In this document: piece after piece, positions 11,013 through 24,752 of the stretch
How the letters are laid out: the number at the start of each line of letters is the position of its first letter
Numbering within the stretch: the first letter of the stretch is position 1
NCBI RefSeq assembly: GCF_000002995.4
Contig: NW_025062478.1
Span: 4,378,001 to 4,442,000 of the forward strand
Reading direction: 5' to 3'
Length of the DNA stretch: 64,000 nucleotides
DNA from: Brugia malayi
Lineage: Eukaryota > Nematoda > Chromadorea > Rhabditida > Onchocercidae
The notes under the pieces: model-generated
The model's database searches: none
Told to the model about the DNA's origin: nothing
What the model saw: only the letters and a program-made list of their open reading frames with translations
Program-made: the position numbers and the translations under genes

Positions 11013-12560
11013 AAAATATCTCAATAATTAATAAAACTTAAATATTTTTTTTCTACATTATAAGATATAATTTAGAAATAATGCATATATACCGACATTT
11101 CTTATTCGAGTGACTCACAAGAGTTGTGTGAACTTTCCACGACCAGCTTATGTCAAATCAATGAAATTCGAATATAAATTTAAAAGAAATAAGGCTACTT
11201 AATTTAGCTTTAAGCAGTAGTGAATTATTGGTAGCATTCTTGGGATAAGAGCAATAAATATTTGTTGCTATGGATACAAACGTCTCCAATCAATATGATG
11301 ATGTTTACATTTCTCAAAGATTTCAAGAAAAACAAAGAACTAAACTGAAAAATTTTAAAGAACATACTTTTCAGTAAATATTCATTTGCCATTTTTGTTG
11401 TATGGAAATGTCGGGAACTTCAATTCTGTTAGGTTCTACTAAAAGTATGGATACAAATGTAACTTCTCCTGTCTATAAATGTATATCTGTGGACACATAA
11501 ATGAATATCTATGGAATCATATCACAGCTTCAGAACATAAATAATTCGGAATAAAAAATATGCAAAAAAAAAAAACATATACCTTGCGACCAATTTTCTT
11601 CTTTTTCAACAACTTTAAAAAAAAAAAAACATCCCGATCAGTATAGGAACAGGATCTTTTCACTTGAAATATTTTGTTGGCAAAAATAATTTATTTCCCT
11701 ATGACAGACATACATATAATTAACGTAAGTAATAAGATTGTACATGATAATAATAATAATAAAGAAAAATTTCAGAATTTCACTATTCAACTAATTTCAC
11801 TGTTTCACTGTTCAACTAAAATTCACAATGTTGTAGTTAAACTATCATCAGAAGACAATAAAACAAAGGATGGATGAAATTCTTGGCTATTGTTATTAAG
11901 GATAGATTAGGATGATAGCGTATTTTTTTTTTGACCGATATTAACTGATTTTTAACACCAAATCAACTGTCTCATTATTATTATTATCACAATAAAGCCA
12001 TCATACATCAAAAAACGAAAAACTTCATCATTTCGTATCAATTTGTGCTATAAAGTATAAATAATATTTCCGATCATGATTAAAGTGCCAAGAAAATCAT
12101 ATGAGAATTAATGTTAATTAGTATCATTAAATCAATATTAATTAATACGACCCGAAAAGCGAGAAACCGATATTATGAAGACCGAATGAATTAATAATAT
12201 AAAAGAACTGATACAGTTAAGTTTAATAACTCGCCCTTAATTTGAGTATTGACAATTAGCATTTTCAGAAGATAATTTCAAAAGGAAAGAACATTCATGT
12301 TAAGCCTTGGGTCGATGCTAAATTGAATCTAGGAAAAATATGAACTGAATAAAAAGCATATGATTTATCATTCTACTAAAACATGAGTGCAACACATAAT
12401 AAGTTGATAGTAAAGTTAGTAAACAATAAATATAGATGGAACTGAATTTGTTTCATAATTGATAAGATATATTACATGAATCGTTAACATGGTTAAGCTA
12501 AACATATTATTTCTTATCATTCACAAATTACCGTTTTAGAGGAGCTACGGAGAAAAAAAG
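11013..12560. other. Spacer between kdin-1 stop and tmem-231
   Basis: AT-rich DNA with short A/T runs, expected to contain the kdin-1 3'UTR and the tmem-231 promoter. A plus-strand open frame at 11674-11877 has low-complexity composition (asparagine and lysine runs) and no splice partners. Nothing else was recognised. Confidence 0.5.
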
Positions 12561-15500
12561 TTAACAATCACCATGATTATGATTAAAAACACCTAATACT
12601 GAAAGCCGCTTAGATGGGCTTACTTCTCTCACTGTTTGCTGATTATCGGAAATATCGAGAATAATTGGTAGATGAATTCGAGAAGCTGATCGACTCTGTG
12701 TTCCTGTATTGCTCACATCAGAATGAATTGAATCCACAACTGCTGTGCTCCCTAATTCTTCCCTTAAATTTGCATCTTCTATTTGAACAAAAAGAAAAAA
12801 AAAATGCTCCAAAAAAAGTTCAAATGATGAAAAGAAAAAAAAAAAAAAAAACTGTTTCGAGTAGTTTTGCGATAATTAAAAAATGAACATTATACTTCCA
12901 ACATAGGAACATTTTTTTCCCCTCTACTAAGTCTAAAAATATTTGTTACAACTAATAAAATCTTCGTCATGACTTATATTTTGAATTTCGGAAACAAAAT
13001 ATTCATAAATGTTAGCCAATGAGTATCTGAACGGAAGTTCTGATTAAAAATTTTGATTTTTTGAGAAAGGACACAAATAATTAAATTGCGAAATATAAAA
13101 ATCATTAAATTTTATCTATTTTTAGTAATACATTTATCATAAAGATGATCTCGAATCAAATGTTACCGTAGATTTCATTCCGACATTTCTCATGAGTTAA
13201 CAACATGCAGTAGTAAATATTACACAACATGATTTAAACTATGTTATATACGAGAAGAATGCAAAAGTATAAAAGCATACAATAATACATTAAATAACAT
13301 GCAAGCTGCTTATTGTTTCACTAAATTTAAGCTATTATTGATTAATGGAAAAGAAAAAAATGAATAAAAAATTAAAACAAATATAAATGCATGAATCTTT
13401 TTGTTACACCTCATTCACAATTATAAGTTATTGTTTCCATTATTTACAAACATTGATGGAATTTGAATTCCAATAAAGGTCAGAATTATTACAAAAAAAG
13501 CAAACCAAAATCAAGCAACTACTCAAATCAAATAAATATATGGATAATATATTAAATAAAAATAAAATCAAAAGAAAAAAAAATGAAAGGAATATATGCA
13601 AAAGATAGTAAAAAGCAAGCCTTTTAAAAATCCAACAATGTCACTCAAATCTAATCAAATTTCTTCTTTTTAAAGCCTTCATTTCTGGATTAAATATCAG
13701 AGATGTTAGAGCCATGCCAAATGTAATCAGCTTAAAAAGAATACAGCCAACATCACACACGATACCTTTTATATCGGTGCTGAAGGCCATATCGTGCTCG
13801 TCTCGTCATTACATTCATATTCTCACTTCTGACATTATCTTTTATTTAAAAAAAAAATTGATGAAAAATTATGAAGATTTACTGATAATATTTGAACGTA
13901 GTTCGAGAATTAATTTCATAATTAATAAATAAGCTTTTCAAAAAAATTTTTTCCGAAAACTTTGATTCACTTAAAAAACTTTCCCAGCTACAACTCAAAA
14001 ATACTAAAAGCAATGCGTACTACAAGCCTGAGCAGCGTTAGTAAAAATATTTTAGAAAATTCTGAAAAATTGTGCACGACATCGTCGTGATATGCAAAAA
14101 ATACTAATGTACGGTAAATTTTTCAAAGAAAACAGTTTTTCATAGCTATTATCAATTTATCTCACATCTTTTTGCATTTCAATGGAAACGAAGAACAGTG
14201 CTAACGAAGAAATAAAATTAAGAAAAAAAATGGATGCCCTGAATACATTACTAATGTCAGCTGTAAACTTTGTTCAAATTTTGAACTATATACGAAACAC
14301 TGATAATAAGCAAGAATGTTTACATAATTAACACAAGGCAGAAATATATCAGAGATTTCTATAAATCTTTTGTAGTTGATATTTGCATTAAGTGCCAAGT
14401 ACTGTTAATTGTTTCATTTCTTATAATTTTAAAACAATTCCACATTTGACAATTTCATGGAATTTCCAAAGTAGAAACAAAAAATAAAAAAGAAACCGAC
14501 CGGGTTTGCAAAATGGATTCAGAATCCAACAAATTTTCATATGATCCACAAACACTTTCAGTGCTATCCCGTTCCGATGCAACTCCATCATCAAAATGAA
14601 CGGATGGTACAGAAGAAGCAGGAAGTACATCATCTACTTCTGCAACATCCATACCAGAAAAACTTTCCAGTATCCACTTATGATCACCTTCCATTTCTGT
14701 CTAAATTTAATGCTATACTGCATACTGACTAAAAATTTCACTATATCTAATTAACAAATATAATCTGCAATTTGTACAGCATTCCTATTAATTCTTCTAT
14801 ACTGTGATAGAAAAAGAAACAGTAGATCAATAAGCAATAACAAATCTTTCCGTAAAATAATAATATTAAAGAAAAAAAACACAACAATTGAAATAAATTT
14901 GATTTTAAATTCCAAGTCATCTACAGTCTTATTTCAGTCATTATTTACTGGCATTAAAAAAAAAGAAAAGAAAGCTATACTGCTTGCTTAAGAGAATTAT
15001 AGACATTTCATTTGATTATATCTTCAATAGTGTGGATCAAAATTCTAAAAAACTATGTTTGATGTGAATAAGATAAAATCTGATAAATACATTTATAAAA
15101 TGAACGATCATGGAAAAGCTTGATGGACTGCTATTTCAAACTCTGCTTTATTATTCAAAATTGCTAATATCAATAAATAAATTTGCATTAAATCAAATTA
15201 ACATTTGGGAGCATCTAAGATTTAGATTTAAGAAAAAAAAGACCTGCATATCAAGCCGATCTTTTTGCTCTTGCATTGAACTTGGAGAAGTTGATATGGC
15301 CAAAACAGGAATTGGCGATATCAAAGAAGGAGTTTCAACATTATCCATAAGCGTCATTGGTTTCCAAGTTCGAAGCGTTTCAATCAATAATTTCAGCAAC
15401 GTCCAATCACCCAAATTCAGCTGCAGATTTAAAATTTAATTGTTAGAAGTTAGTCTTCACTTTTCTTTATCATTATAAACTGAACTTCACTTTTTTTATC

Positions 15501-18500
15501 ATTATAAATTGAAGGGAAGAAAGAGAAAAGGGAAAAAATTCAAAAAATCCAATATGGATTTAAAAAGCAAATATCTGACAGTATCGAGTCACTTAGACTG
15601 AAACAATTATGTTTTGGAAAGTCATTTTTTAATTCGGTAGTTCCATTCCTAATTCGTTATAATGATAAGATCTAGTATAATAAAGAATATATTTTCATTT
15701 ATATTCTTTCACCTCTACCCCCACGACTTTCCAAGAAAACACTGCGAAACTATTTCGCTAAATTCTAAAAAACCTAACTTAGACGTAGAAATCTTCATAG
15801 AATTCTTTTGTAAACCTTAAATCAAAACGGATTATCAACATGGTTAACTAATTTTGAAGGTCACAGATTCTGAAACTTCAGTGGTCTTTGGTTTTAATCA
15901 AAAAATGAGGAAAAAATTTTTCGGATTGCTTTGAGCTGATTTGGAAAATACAAGTAAAAAACCTTAAGAGTTTCTTGCACTTCCGATAAATCACACGCTG
16001 ACAAAACAAGACCGGTAAGATTGGATGTATTCATTTTTTCAGCAATAACACTTATTCGTTCACTTGGAATATCTAATTTTTTCACCAAATCAATTATGTC
16101 TGACAACTTCATTTCAACGAGTGGTACTTCGATTCCTCGCCAAATGTTCTTATCCTAAAATTTAAACAAGCGGTACAAAAAACAAGAAAATTTGAGGAAA
16201 GCTAGACATAAACAAATACAAAATGAGATGTTAATACATCAATCGATGAAGCATTTTTCAAATAAAAAACACTTTCAAATTTACTATCCTAAAATTTAGA
16301 CCTGGCAAAATTTTTTAGACTGGAATTTTAGAAAACAAAATTTAAATTTAATAAAAAAACTATGAAAGAAATGAAAGAGGATATGTATATTGTAAATTGT
16401 AAATTACTTTAAACAGATGCCAAGCAGGACCAGTAAGTATTAAACCAGATAGGTTAGACGATCGATTAACAAATGACTTAACTGGTTGTGCGGTACCAAT
16501 ACGACATTCTAAAAAGTGACATCACATTCTGCTAGTTTTATTCAAAATTATTTATTACTGATATACGCGCCACACTTTTTTTTTATTTTTTGCAAAAAGC
16601 GAAATAAATTAAAAATTGATAGCAGAAAATTCTTCAAAAATAATTTTACCTCTGATAAGCTTTCTAAGATAAGGATCCAAATTAGATGTGCAGGGAACAA
16701 AACGACGAACATGCCCGACAGTCAATTGCTCCGGACCAATCATGGATGCTTGTTCCAGGAAAGATTCGAAATTGTCCGGATTTCGATCCAGATCTATTAG
16801 TGGATCCTTTGTCGGAATTTGTTGTTTCAGATGGTTGTAGAGCTGCAAAAGCTTACTGAGTGCACAAAACAAGAAACCAAAGGGAAAATTAAATAAGTGA
16901 GAATAAAAACCTGCGCAAGCGGATAAGAATCTTGTGGTATATCCAATGCACGATCAATAAGCCAACACATCCTGGATGGCCACTGCTCAATTAGGCTGAC
17001 CCAATAACCAAGTGAAACCCATGAAAATTCAATTTCAAATGCACGCATTAATCTGGAAAGAGAACGAAATGGAAAAAGAAAAATACAATATGTAATTCAA
17101 TTAAATTTAGATTTGGTAATACAATGAAAATGCAATGCAAATGAAAAAACTATAAATTACTAACCATAATTTACTCAAGAAAATAGTAAATTAGATATAT
17201 AGTATTTATCAAACTAGAAATTAGTTTTATTTACCGTCCTGTTAATGTAAGCGCGTTAACAATACGCTTCATTGACCGAGGATTCATATTGGAGAAATAA
17301 TCATCCGCTATTAATGAACGACTTAATCCACGAGTTCCTACAACCGTTACCTTTCTTGATGATTTTCCTTCAAAACCTTCTCGCAAAGATACATAAGACC
17401 CTGCAAATTTTCTTCTTATAATTTTGAAACACTAAAATGCACCAGATTTTGAAGTCACGTACAGTAAGAGAATCTTTATTAGGTTTCCAAAGGTATTATT
17501 TTGTATTTGACAGCGCATAAAATTGGTTTTTTACAAAGTAGATTTCGAAGTGCAGAAATATTGACCATGAAAAGTTTCTTGCCGTTTGAATCTTTCTTTC
17601 CAATCAGCTAAGCTTTCTCTTTTGTTATGTAAATTTGTTTGAAGTTGTCGGATAGCAGAATTATGCAAATAAAATGGCATGTTGATAATGTTCTGAAAGC
17701 GGTGAAGCAATTTTGATATGAATTACTTTAAAGATTTAAAACATTAAAAGACATTTTACAAAAATCCATCAATCAGATATCGCCTCAATTCCTTTCCAGA
17801 ATTATTCTCATCTCTACTTCTTTCTTCATACTTTCAATATTATATGCTTCTTACCTACAACTTCATTTGGTTGAATTATTTCAAAAAATATTTCTAAGTC
17901 TTTGCATACCTATGTTACAAATTTAAACTTTTGAAAGTTTACTCATCCTCGTATTCACTCATTGTTTTTTGAAACTGCCTCAAAACATTTCGGAAAGTTC
18001 CCGACTTGTTGCAAACTTCACATACTGAAATATCAACAACCTTGAGATAATCATGTCCAGTAAGCCCAGTTCCTGCTAATGCAGAGTGCATGCTATGATT
18101 TACTGCTGAAATAATAATATGCGGATCAACAGCAATAGTTACTACAAATGGCCGATCAGCATGAGTGCAAAATAATAGCTCCAGCGCATCTAATGTTTGT
18201 ACCATACGTTCCTAAAATGATATCTTCTAGAAAAAAAAAAAAATTAATTTGATTTTATCTTTTTTAACCGTCAACAAATCTTTAATTCCTTCCATGAATA
18301 GAGAAAAAAGATGGAAGGAGAAGAAAAGGCGCTAATATAATAGGCATAGAACAAGAGAACTATAACGAAAGCTTATCACGATAGCATTATAGTCAGCAGT
18401 AATCAACAGCGCTAACGGTTTCACTGGAAATGGAATTCCAGAAAACTGATCTAGTCGAATTGAACACATGGAAAAATTTTTTTAAACATTATTTGATCAT

Positions 18501-21500
18501 AACATGCAGTGATGTGAAATAACTATAAAAGTCACCTGTTCACAATTATCAAGACCATCAACTACAACAATTAGTCGAGTTTGACTATTAGTGAAGAAAT
18601 CAAGTGAGCGAATCATATTGGCCAAAAGATTCACCTAGGAAAATTTTTTAAAACTTGCATTTTTTGAAAAGTATATTAGCATCAACTGATATCTGATATT
18701 TGTTTTCACTGAAAACGTTGATCTGATTTCTCTCAATAAAAAAAAAAAAAAAAAAAACTGCCAAAAGCTAAGCGAGAAATACAATAAAACCAAAGTATTG
18801 CAATGCAAATCAAAGTTAAAAAGAAAAACAAATGAAAAAGATAAATATGAATGAGAAGGGCTCAAAAGGCTCCAACTTGTCATAAAACTGTGAAATAATG
18901 CTTTAAGATTGCAGAAGAATAAGAGAAAAATCTTACTTCATGTTGCAATTTTTGCATAAATCCTTCAAAACGCAATTTATTGATTTTCCGTGCCGCAATA
19001 TTTATGCGTCTCTTTGGCATATTAACAAATCCATACACAAAAAGAAGATAAAGTGGATATAAAGTAAGCACTACTGCAGCAATGAAGAACAACACAGACC
19101 CAAATAAATAACTGCAACTTATATTTAAATAATAAATGCTGGTTTTTTTACTCATATCACATCATAAATAGAGTAAATAATGCCGCTACAGCTATAAGAA
19201 ATTTAATTCACATAACATAGGAAAACTCGCCGAATAAAATGTGATTTCAGATTAGAACATAACAAATCAGCGATGATCCAAATTTTTTTTTAAAATCATT
19301 CTTCGAATAAAGGAATAACTATCATAAATCATTATGCACAATTACCAAAATGAACTGCCTCTGCTAGAAATCTATGTATCATTGTAAACGGTAAAAAAAA
19401 AAAAAAAAAGTTATCAAAATAATGCCAAATGATACTGAACCTAGAGTGAAGATTCATTCCATTGTAAAGCCATAATGAAAGCAGAATTAAAGCTGTACTA
19501 ATTGAAAACAACAACAATAACACCATTACAGTAATTGGTACACCACATGCTCGTCGTGTTTTTGGTTTATTGCCTCGAGCTAAATTACAGGAATTTCCTT
19601 AACACATGGATGAATTCTAAATTATTAATAAATGTTGAAAGAAATTGTTTGATTATGTGCAAACGAACGACAGAACGGAATGACGGAAGCAGCAAATTCT
19701 TGCAGTAAATATTTGTCCTAATGATTAGTGAATCAAAATCATTACACTATTTCTAAGACTTCGAAAATAATTGAAGCCCTACAATAAAATGAATATTAAA
19801 TCTTTAAAGACAGTTAGCTTGCAAAGAGTGAAGCAATATGAAGCAAACTTACCAAATGAGACTTTTAAAGCACAAAAGAGGCGTACCGGGAGTGAACCAA
19901 AATGGTTTTCAGCAGCTTCAAACAATGTAGCAACGATTTTTGCTAGCGCCTGCTCACCACCAACTGATGATAAACGATGATAATCAGCAAATAAGAAACT
20001 AAAAGTGAGTTTTTCAAGTAATAAAGTTTTGCTAAAATAAAGGGATTATCTAGAAATTGCTTTATTCGCTGATATTAATTAAGACTATTGTAGAAAGATT
20101 AACTGTCAAATATTTTACACTGCTACATTACTATGATTTAGGAAGGTATTCCAAATTTCACTACAATAAGCAAAGACGTTAACAAGTAGCTAAAAGACAC
20201 AGACAAATTAGCATAATACAAAGTTGTGAATGCTACAAAAAGACAATGCAAGCAATCACTTTTCGGCATATGAACTGTTTCAAAACTCATTGAATTGGAA
20301 GCTGAGTAAAATTAAATACTTTAGTCGGCATTTACACGTTTCAATTACTTGTTGTAAGTGTATAATTTTCAACTGTTATAAAAGATAGGAGTGAAAGAGT
20401 CAATATACATAATAAATCGGTATCTACCTTACAGGACAGGAAAGGAGATCCTTATCTCGGACTGACGCACTATGTTGCAGTGCAACATTTGACAGTAAAC
20501 GCATATGTGCTAAAAATTTAGCAATCGAACGTGCAACTTTTATGGATTTGTTCCATCCTTTAACGCTGTTACCATAATAAATCAAACCTGAAAAAATAAT
20601 TAGACAAAAAACTAAGAAACAAACTACAATATATTTCAATAAGAGAAAACGGCAAGCGCGAAACGTAACTATTATAAAAACCACCCTGTAAGAGTTCTTG
20701 TAATTCGACATGAGTCAAACCAAAGGAAATTAATAAATTTTAAATATAAAAAAGAAACTTCAGAAATCTGAATTCTGTTCATCCCTTCAATTCATTTGGA
20801 AATTTTGGAAATATAATTTCGAAAAAGTAACGAACTGACCGTATAGAAGTAACCACATAATGAAGAAGATCAAGCCACAAGTACCAACAATAATAATATA
20901 ATGAAAGTTTTGAAGAAAAGTAACAGCAGCGGTACTGATAAGTGTAAACATCGCAATAAGAACAGCTACCGAGAATATCAATGACCACGACCATGAAAGC
21001 TGTACTGCATCGAGCCAAGATCTTGAAAACGATCGCATTGAATTTTTCATTTTGTCAAGAAGTACTGACTTGCCTGAACCCCACTTTGCATAGAGTCCTG
21101 AAAAAAAAAAAAAAAATTTTTTTCGTATAAAATTGAAATACGATTAATTTAAAATTTAAAAATCTAAAAACGCAATTAGAAAAACTGTAATATAAGAATT
21201 CAGGACCAAAAAAAAAACGAAAAAAAAAAAAACAAAAAACAAAACCAAAAAGCAAAACTAATCCTGAGCATCTGTTATTTCATAATTTTAATTAAACTTT
21301 GTTAAGGAAGCTAAAAAATATCCACATGTCATTAAAATAAGAAAGTTGTGTACTTAGTAATGTCTTAAAATTTTTAAAAAACTCATGGTAATTAAATATG
21401 AATTGGTCATTGTTAACTATTCAATTCAATTAGGAAAAATTAGTAGCTTACCGATAGTCAACGGCAATGTTAGATTTGGTTCGCACACAATATCAGCTAG

Positions 21501-22354
21501 TACATTGCTGTAAATATCATAACCAAGCATAGCATCCACCTGCACTTCGGCATCCAGTGGTCCATAAATTAAAGGGATAATTGGCTGTGGATTTTCCTGA
21601 TCAATTGAATACGGCGTATGACCAAGTTTGTTTGGTCTGTATAATAAGCGTGAATCCGATGGATTCAATAGGAGGGATTGTGTTATTTTTCGCGATCTTG
21701 CCCGTAACGCCACATGTAATACATTGTCACCGGCGTTATCTGTTGCCGAAACTTTTGCACCCGAATTCACCAGTAATTGGCAGAAACCGACATGTCGATT
21801 TTTTACAGCACGTAATAATGGCGTATCACCGTCCTACAAAAAAAAGATTAATTTTTAAGTCAAATAATCAATACAATATGATGAAAAGGAGAAATTAATA
21901 AGTAGAATTGATGAGGAACGATTCAAGCTAGTTGTTAAATGTTTGGGTAATCTTACTATGGTTACAGTAAAAATAAGAAGTCTTCTGCTCAGATGGTGCA
22001 GAATATCAACACATATGAAATTTTTTTTTTTTTTTTTTTTTGACAAGACTATTGCTAGTTTTTCACAACGAAACAATGTAGCACCTAATGCCTTATATGT
22101 GATCAATGACTAGCATTTCGAATAATTCCATACAATATGGTAATTAAATTAAGAAGCATCATTCTGCTAAACATAAATGTCATTCAAAATATAATAAACA
22201 TCATATTTCTACTGCTAAAAATCATGAGTACTTCTAAATGAAACCTTATTCCTTATTTCCAGGTTTGGCTTCCTCTCCAATAAAGCAACTGCAATATCCA
22301 TGAATGACTTATCTATAGCCAAATGAAGAGCTGTTCTATTCTCCTGAAAATTTA

Positions 22355-22387
<33 letters not shown>

Positions 22388-24736
22388 CAATGGATGTGAC
22401 ATATTGACTAAATATTTTGAGCTGTTTAAAAGTATGACTAAAGCATATCTGAGTTATGATTGCGTCTAATTAGTGATTTCAAGAGCCACTCAAATTTTAA
22501 AAAAATGAACATTTCCATCGGAACAATCCATTAGGCAAAAGTATCAACATACAGAATCTCTCGCATTGACATCGGCATGTTTTTCAAGAAGCATTTTCAC
22601 GATTTCTACATTTCCTGATCGTACAGCACCTGCCAAAATTGAATTTCCAAACTAAAAAGGGACATCGTTTCGAAGAAAAAGAATTGAAACATAAGACAAA
22701 ATTGCAGGAAAACATGAACAACGAAAATCCAACTATACCCTATCTACTGCATTCACATATGCTCCAAGCTGGATGAACATCGATGCAATTTCTACATAGC
22801 CTTCACGTGCTGCAATAGCAAGTGGTGAAAGGCCATTCTGCAAGATAAGGATTTATACAACATACCAGTTGAATTTAAACTGACTATAAAATTTACTATA
22901 AAGACGACACATGACCAGAAAACATGCGCAGTTGATTTGTAGAGGCTGTTGCTAAAAAAAAAAAATAAATAAATAGAAATAAAGACAGAATACAGACCTG
23001 ATCGACGGTGTTAATGTTTGGCTCCCTTGACAGTATCAATTTAACAACACCGATGAAATTACCCCGCGTTGCCATCATTAAAGCAGTCGATCCATACTAC
23101 AAATAAGGGCATATAAACTTCTTAAAATGTGAATTAGAGTCATTTTGTCCAAGTTTTGTCAAATTTTAAACCAAAACAAAAAGTGAAACTAAATACCATC
23201 CCAACAGCATCTAATTCAGCTCCAGCATCAAGCAATAGCTCGATTATAGGCTTGTAACCTCTTCTTGCAGCCCAAATTAAAGCTGTACTTCCGAATTTAT
23301 CGCATGCATTTACCTGAAAAACCATAGAATTCATTCTTAGCAAAAATTTTTGAAGAGTTTTATCAGTTTTTTTAAGCCTGCAAGAATATTTTGCGCACAA
23401 TGCTACCAATTTTTAAATATAAAACTCACTTCTGCACCAGCCCCAATGAGTAATTCCACAAAAGCTATGTAGCCACGTCCAGCAGCAACAATAAGCGGTG
23501 TTAAGCTGTCTTCTTCATCAATAATGTTAACATGAGCCTTGAACTGGATAAGAAGCTGTGCACATGCATAATGATTCTTGTACACAGCCCACATTAGTGG
23601 ACTCCAACCCAGCTGGAATATGGGGAACTTATTATTTTTACTTAAATAATATTTGCAATTTAATTTATATAATTTATCCAGTAATTTTTTTGGACTTTAC
23701 GAAAAAAATGTAAATTTTCGGTTAAGTACTTACCATATCAGGATAATCGACAGCTGCTTCAGCTTCCAATAAAATTTTCACAATTTCCTCATGTCCCATA
23801 TAGGCTGCATCAAGTAGTGCAGTCCAACCATCCTTAAAAACTAAATTCATTTCATATATACAAACACACGCAACAATCGCAATACTGGAGAAATATGAAT
23901 GAACGACATAAAAACAACAACATAAAAAAGATCTAAACCAATTAATCAACTACTTAGAGAAAACAAAAAAAAAAAAAAAGGAAAACATAGTTTTTATAAA
24001 CTGACAGTGCCGCTGAGCAAATAAAACAGATGAAAACCTTTACTTCACAACCAAAATTCATTTATTCTATTAATCAATTAATAGAATAAATTCTATCACT
24101 TAACTAATAGAATGATTTTTTTTTTTTTTTGTTAGATATTTTACTGCTAATTCACCCTATTCTAGCCCTATCTACCCAACTCTTTGTCCGATTTATTTTA
24201 CATTATTTGTTCGTCCAAACAGCTTCAAAATCTGACGGACAACCATTTACTGGCTATATACTAGCTATTTCAATGATGTTTTTATTCTAAGACACATTCT
24301 CAATTTTTGTTGAAAATTAGTATAATATTCTAAAAGGCATACAGCATCTGTATCCTCTAAATCGAAATCACTGATGAATTCTCGTACAATGTCTGTTTGT
24401 CCGGTTCTGGCTGCAACTATGAGAACATTTTCATTATCCTGCAATAAAAAATTAAAAATTTCAACTCACTAGAAATTTATATATTTTCCATCATAATAAA
24501 CTGATATTGTCCTATCAAAATAACAAAAAATAAAACATTTCATTTCTCATCCGGAAACATCAATATTATCAATGTTGTTTTCAATAAATGATTCCTTTCT
24601 AAACAATTTAATGATAGAAGTATGAATATACTGCATTTCTCAGAGTAGTGAAGTCTTGTTTTGGAAAGTTAGCACTTCGAAATTGACCATTCTCCAATAA
24701 CGCAAACAATTCATCTGTTTTTGGATCAGCAGCCAT
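12561..24736 (-). CDS. kdin-1: KIDINS220/ARMS orthologue: ankyrin repeats, KAP P-loop NTPase, membrane helices, SAM-like region
   Basis: KIDINS220 (ARMS) is a multipass membrane scaffold for neurotrophin and other receptor signalling; the C. elegans gene is kdin-1. Coding exons: 24632-24736, 24343-24438, 23734-23832, 23430-23612, 23197-23313, 22998-23096, 22739-22837, 22553-22651, 22245-22343, 21452-21833, 20840-21097, 20428-20587, 19853-19998, 19441-19579, 19346-19371, 18937-19073, 18536-18634, 18041-18211, 17566-17692, 17235-17400, 16911-17052, 16650-16842, 16408-16508, 15963-16154, 15244-15420, 14501-14700, probably 13761-13828, then 12561-12778; about 1,340-1,370 residues. Ankyrin repeats span about residues 36-400, many on single 99-nt exons. 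Walker A is GLYAKWGSGKS (about 460) and Walker B is LIVVVDGLDN (about 769). Two hydrophobic pairs lie between them (499-546 and 660-722). FSNMNPRSMKRIVNAL and RRFVPCTSNLDPYLRKLI match KIDINS220 closely. The C-terminal tail is poorly conserved and its splicing is the weak point. Confidence 0.9.
13761..13828 (-). other. Probable small penultimate coding exon of kdin-1
   Basis: The exon at 14501-14700 leaves two bases over while the last exon (12561-12778) needs one, so they cannot join directly. This 68-nt segment (acceptor AATGTCAG, donor GTGTGT) has exactly the length needed to restore the phase. It encodes a basic stretch including MTRRARYGLQHRYKRY. A GTATCG donor 5 nt earlier would break the frame. 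RNA evidence would settle it. Confidence 0.4.
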
Positions 24737-24740
24737 GCGC

Positions 24741-24752
24741 CTAAGATTTATA
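24741..24752 (-). promoter_or_regulatory. Likely spliced-leader acceptor at kdin-1 start
   Basis: The minus strand reads TATAAATCTTAG, then four bases (GCGC), then the kdin-1 ATG. A start codon four bases after an AG with no visible upstream exon is the usual arrangement of a trans-spliced nematode message. Confidence 0.5.

Noticed and set aside
13714..13932. Plus-strand 72-residue open frame
   Set aside because: No known motif, lysine- and isoleucine-rich composition, and it overlaps the candidate kdin-1 exon on the other strand.
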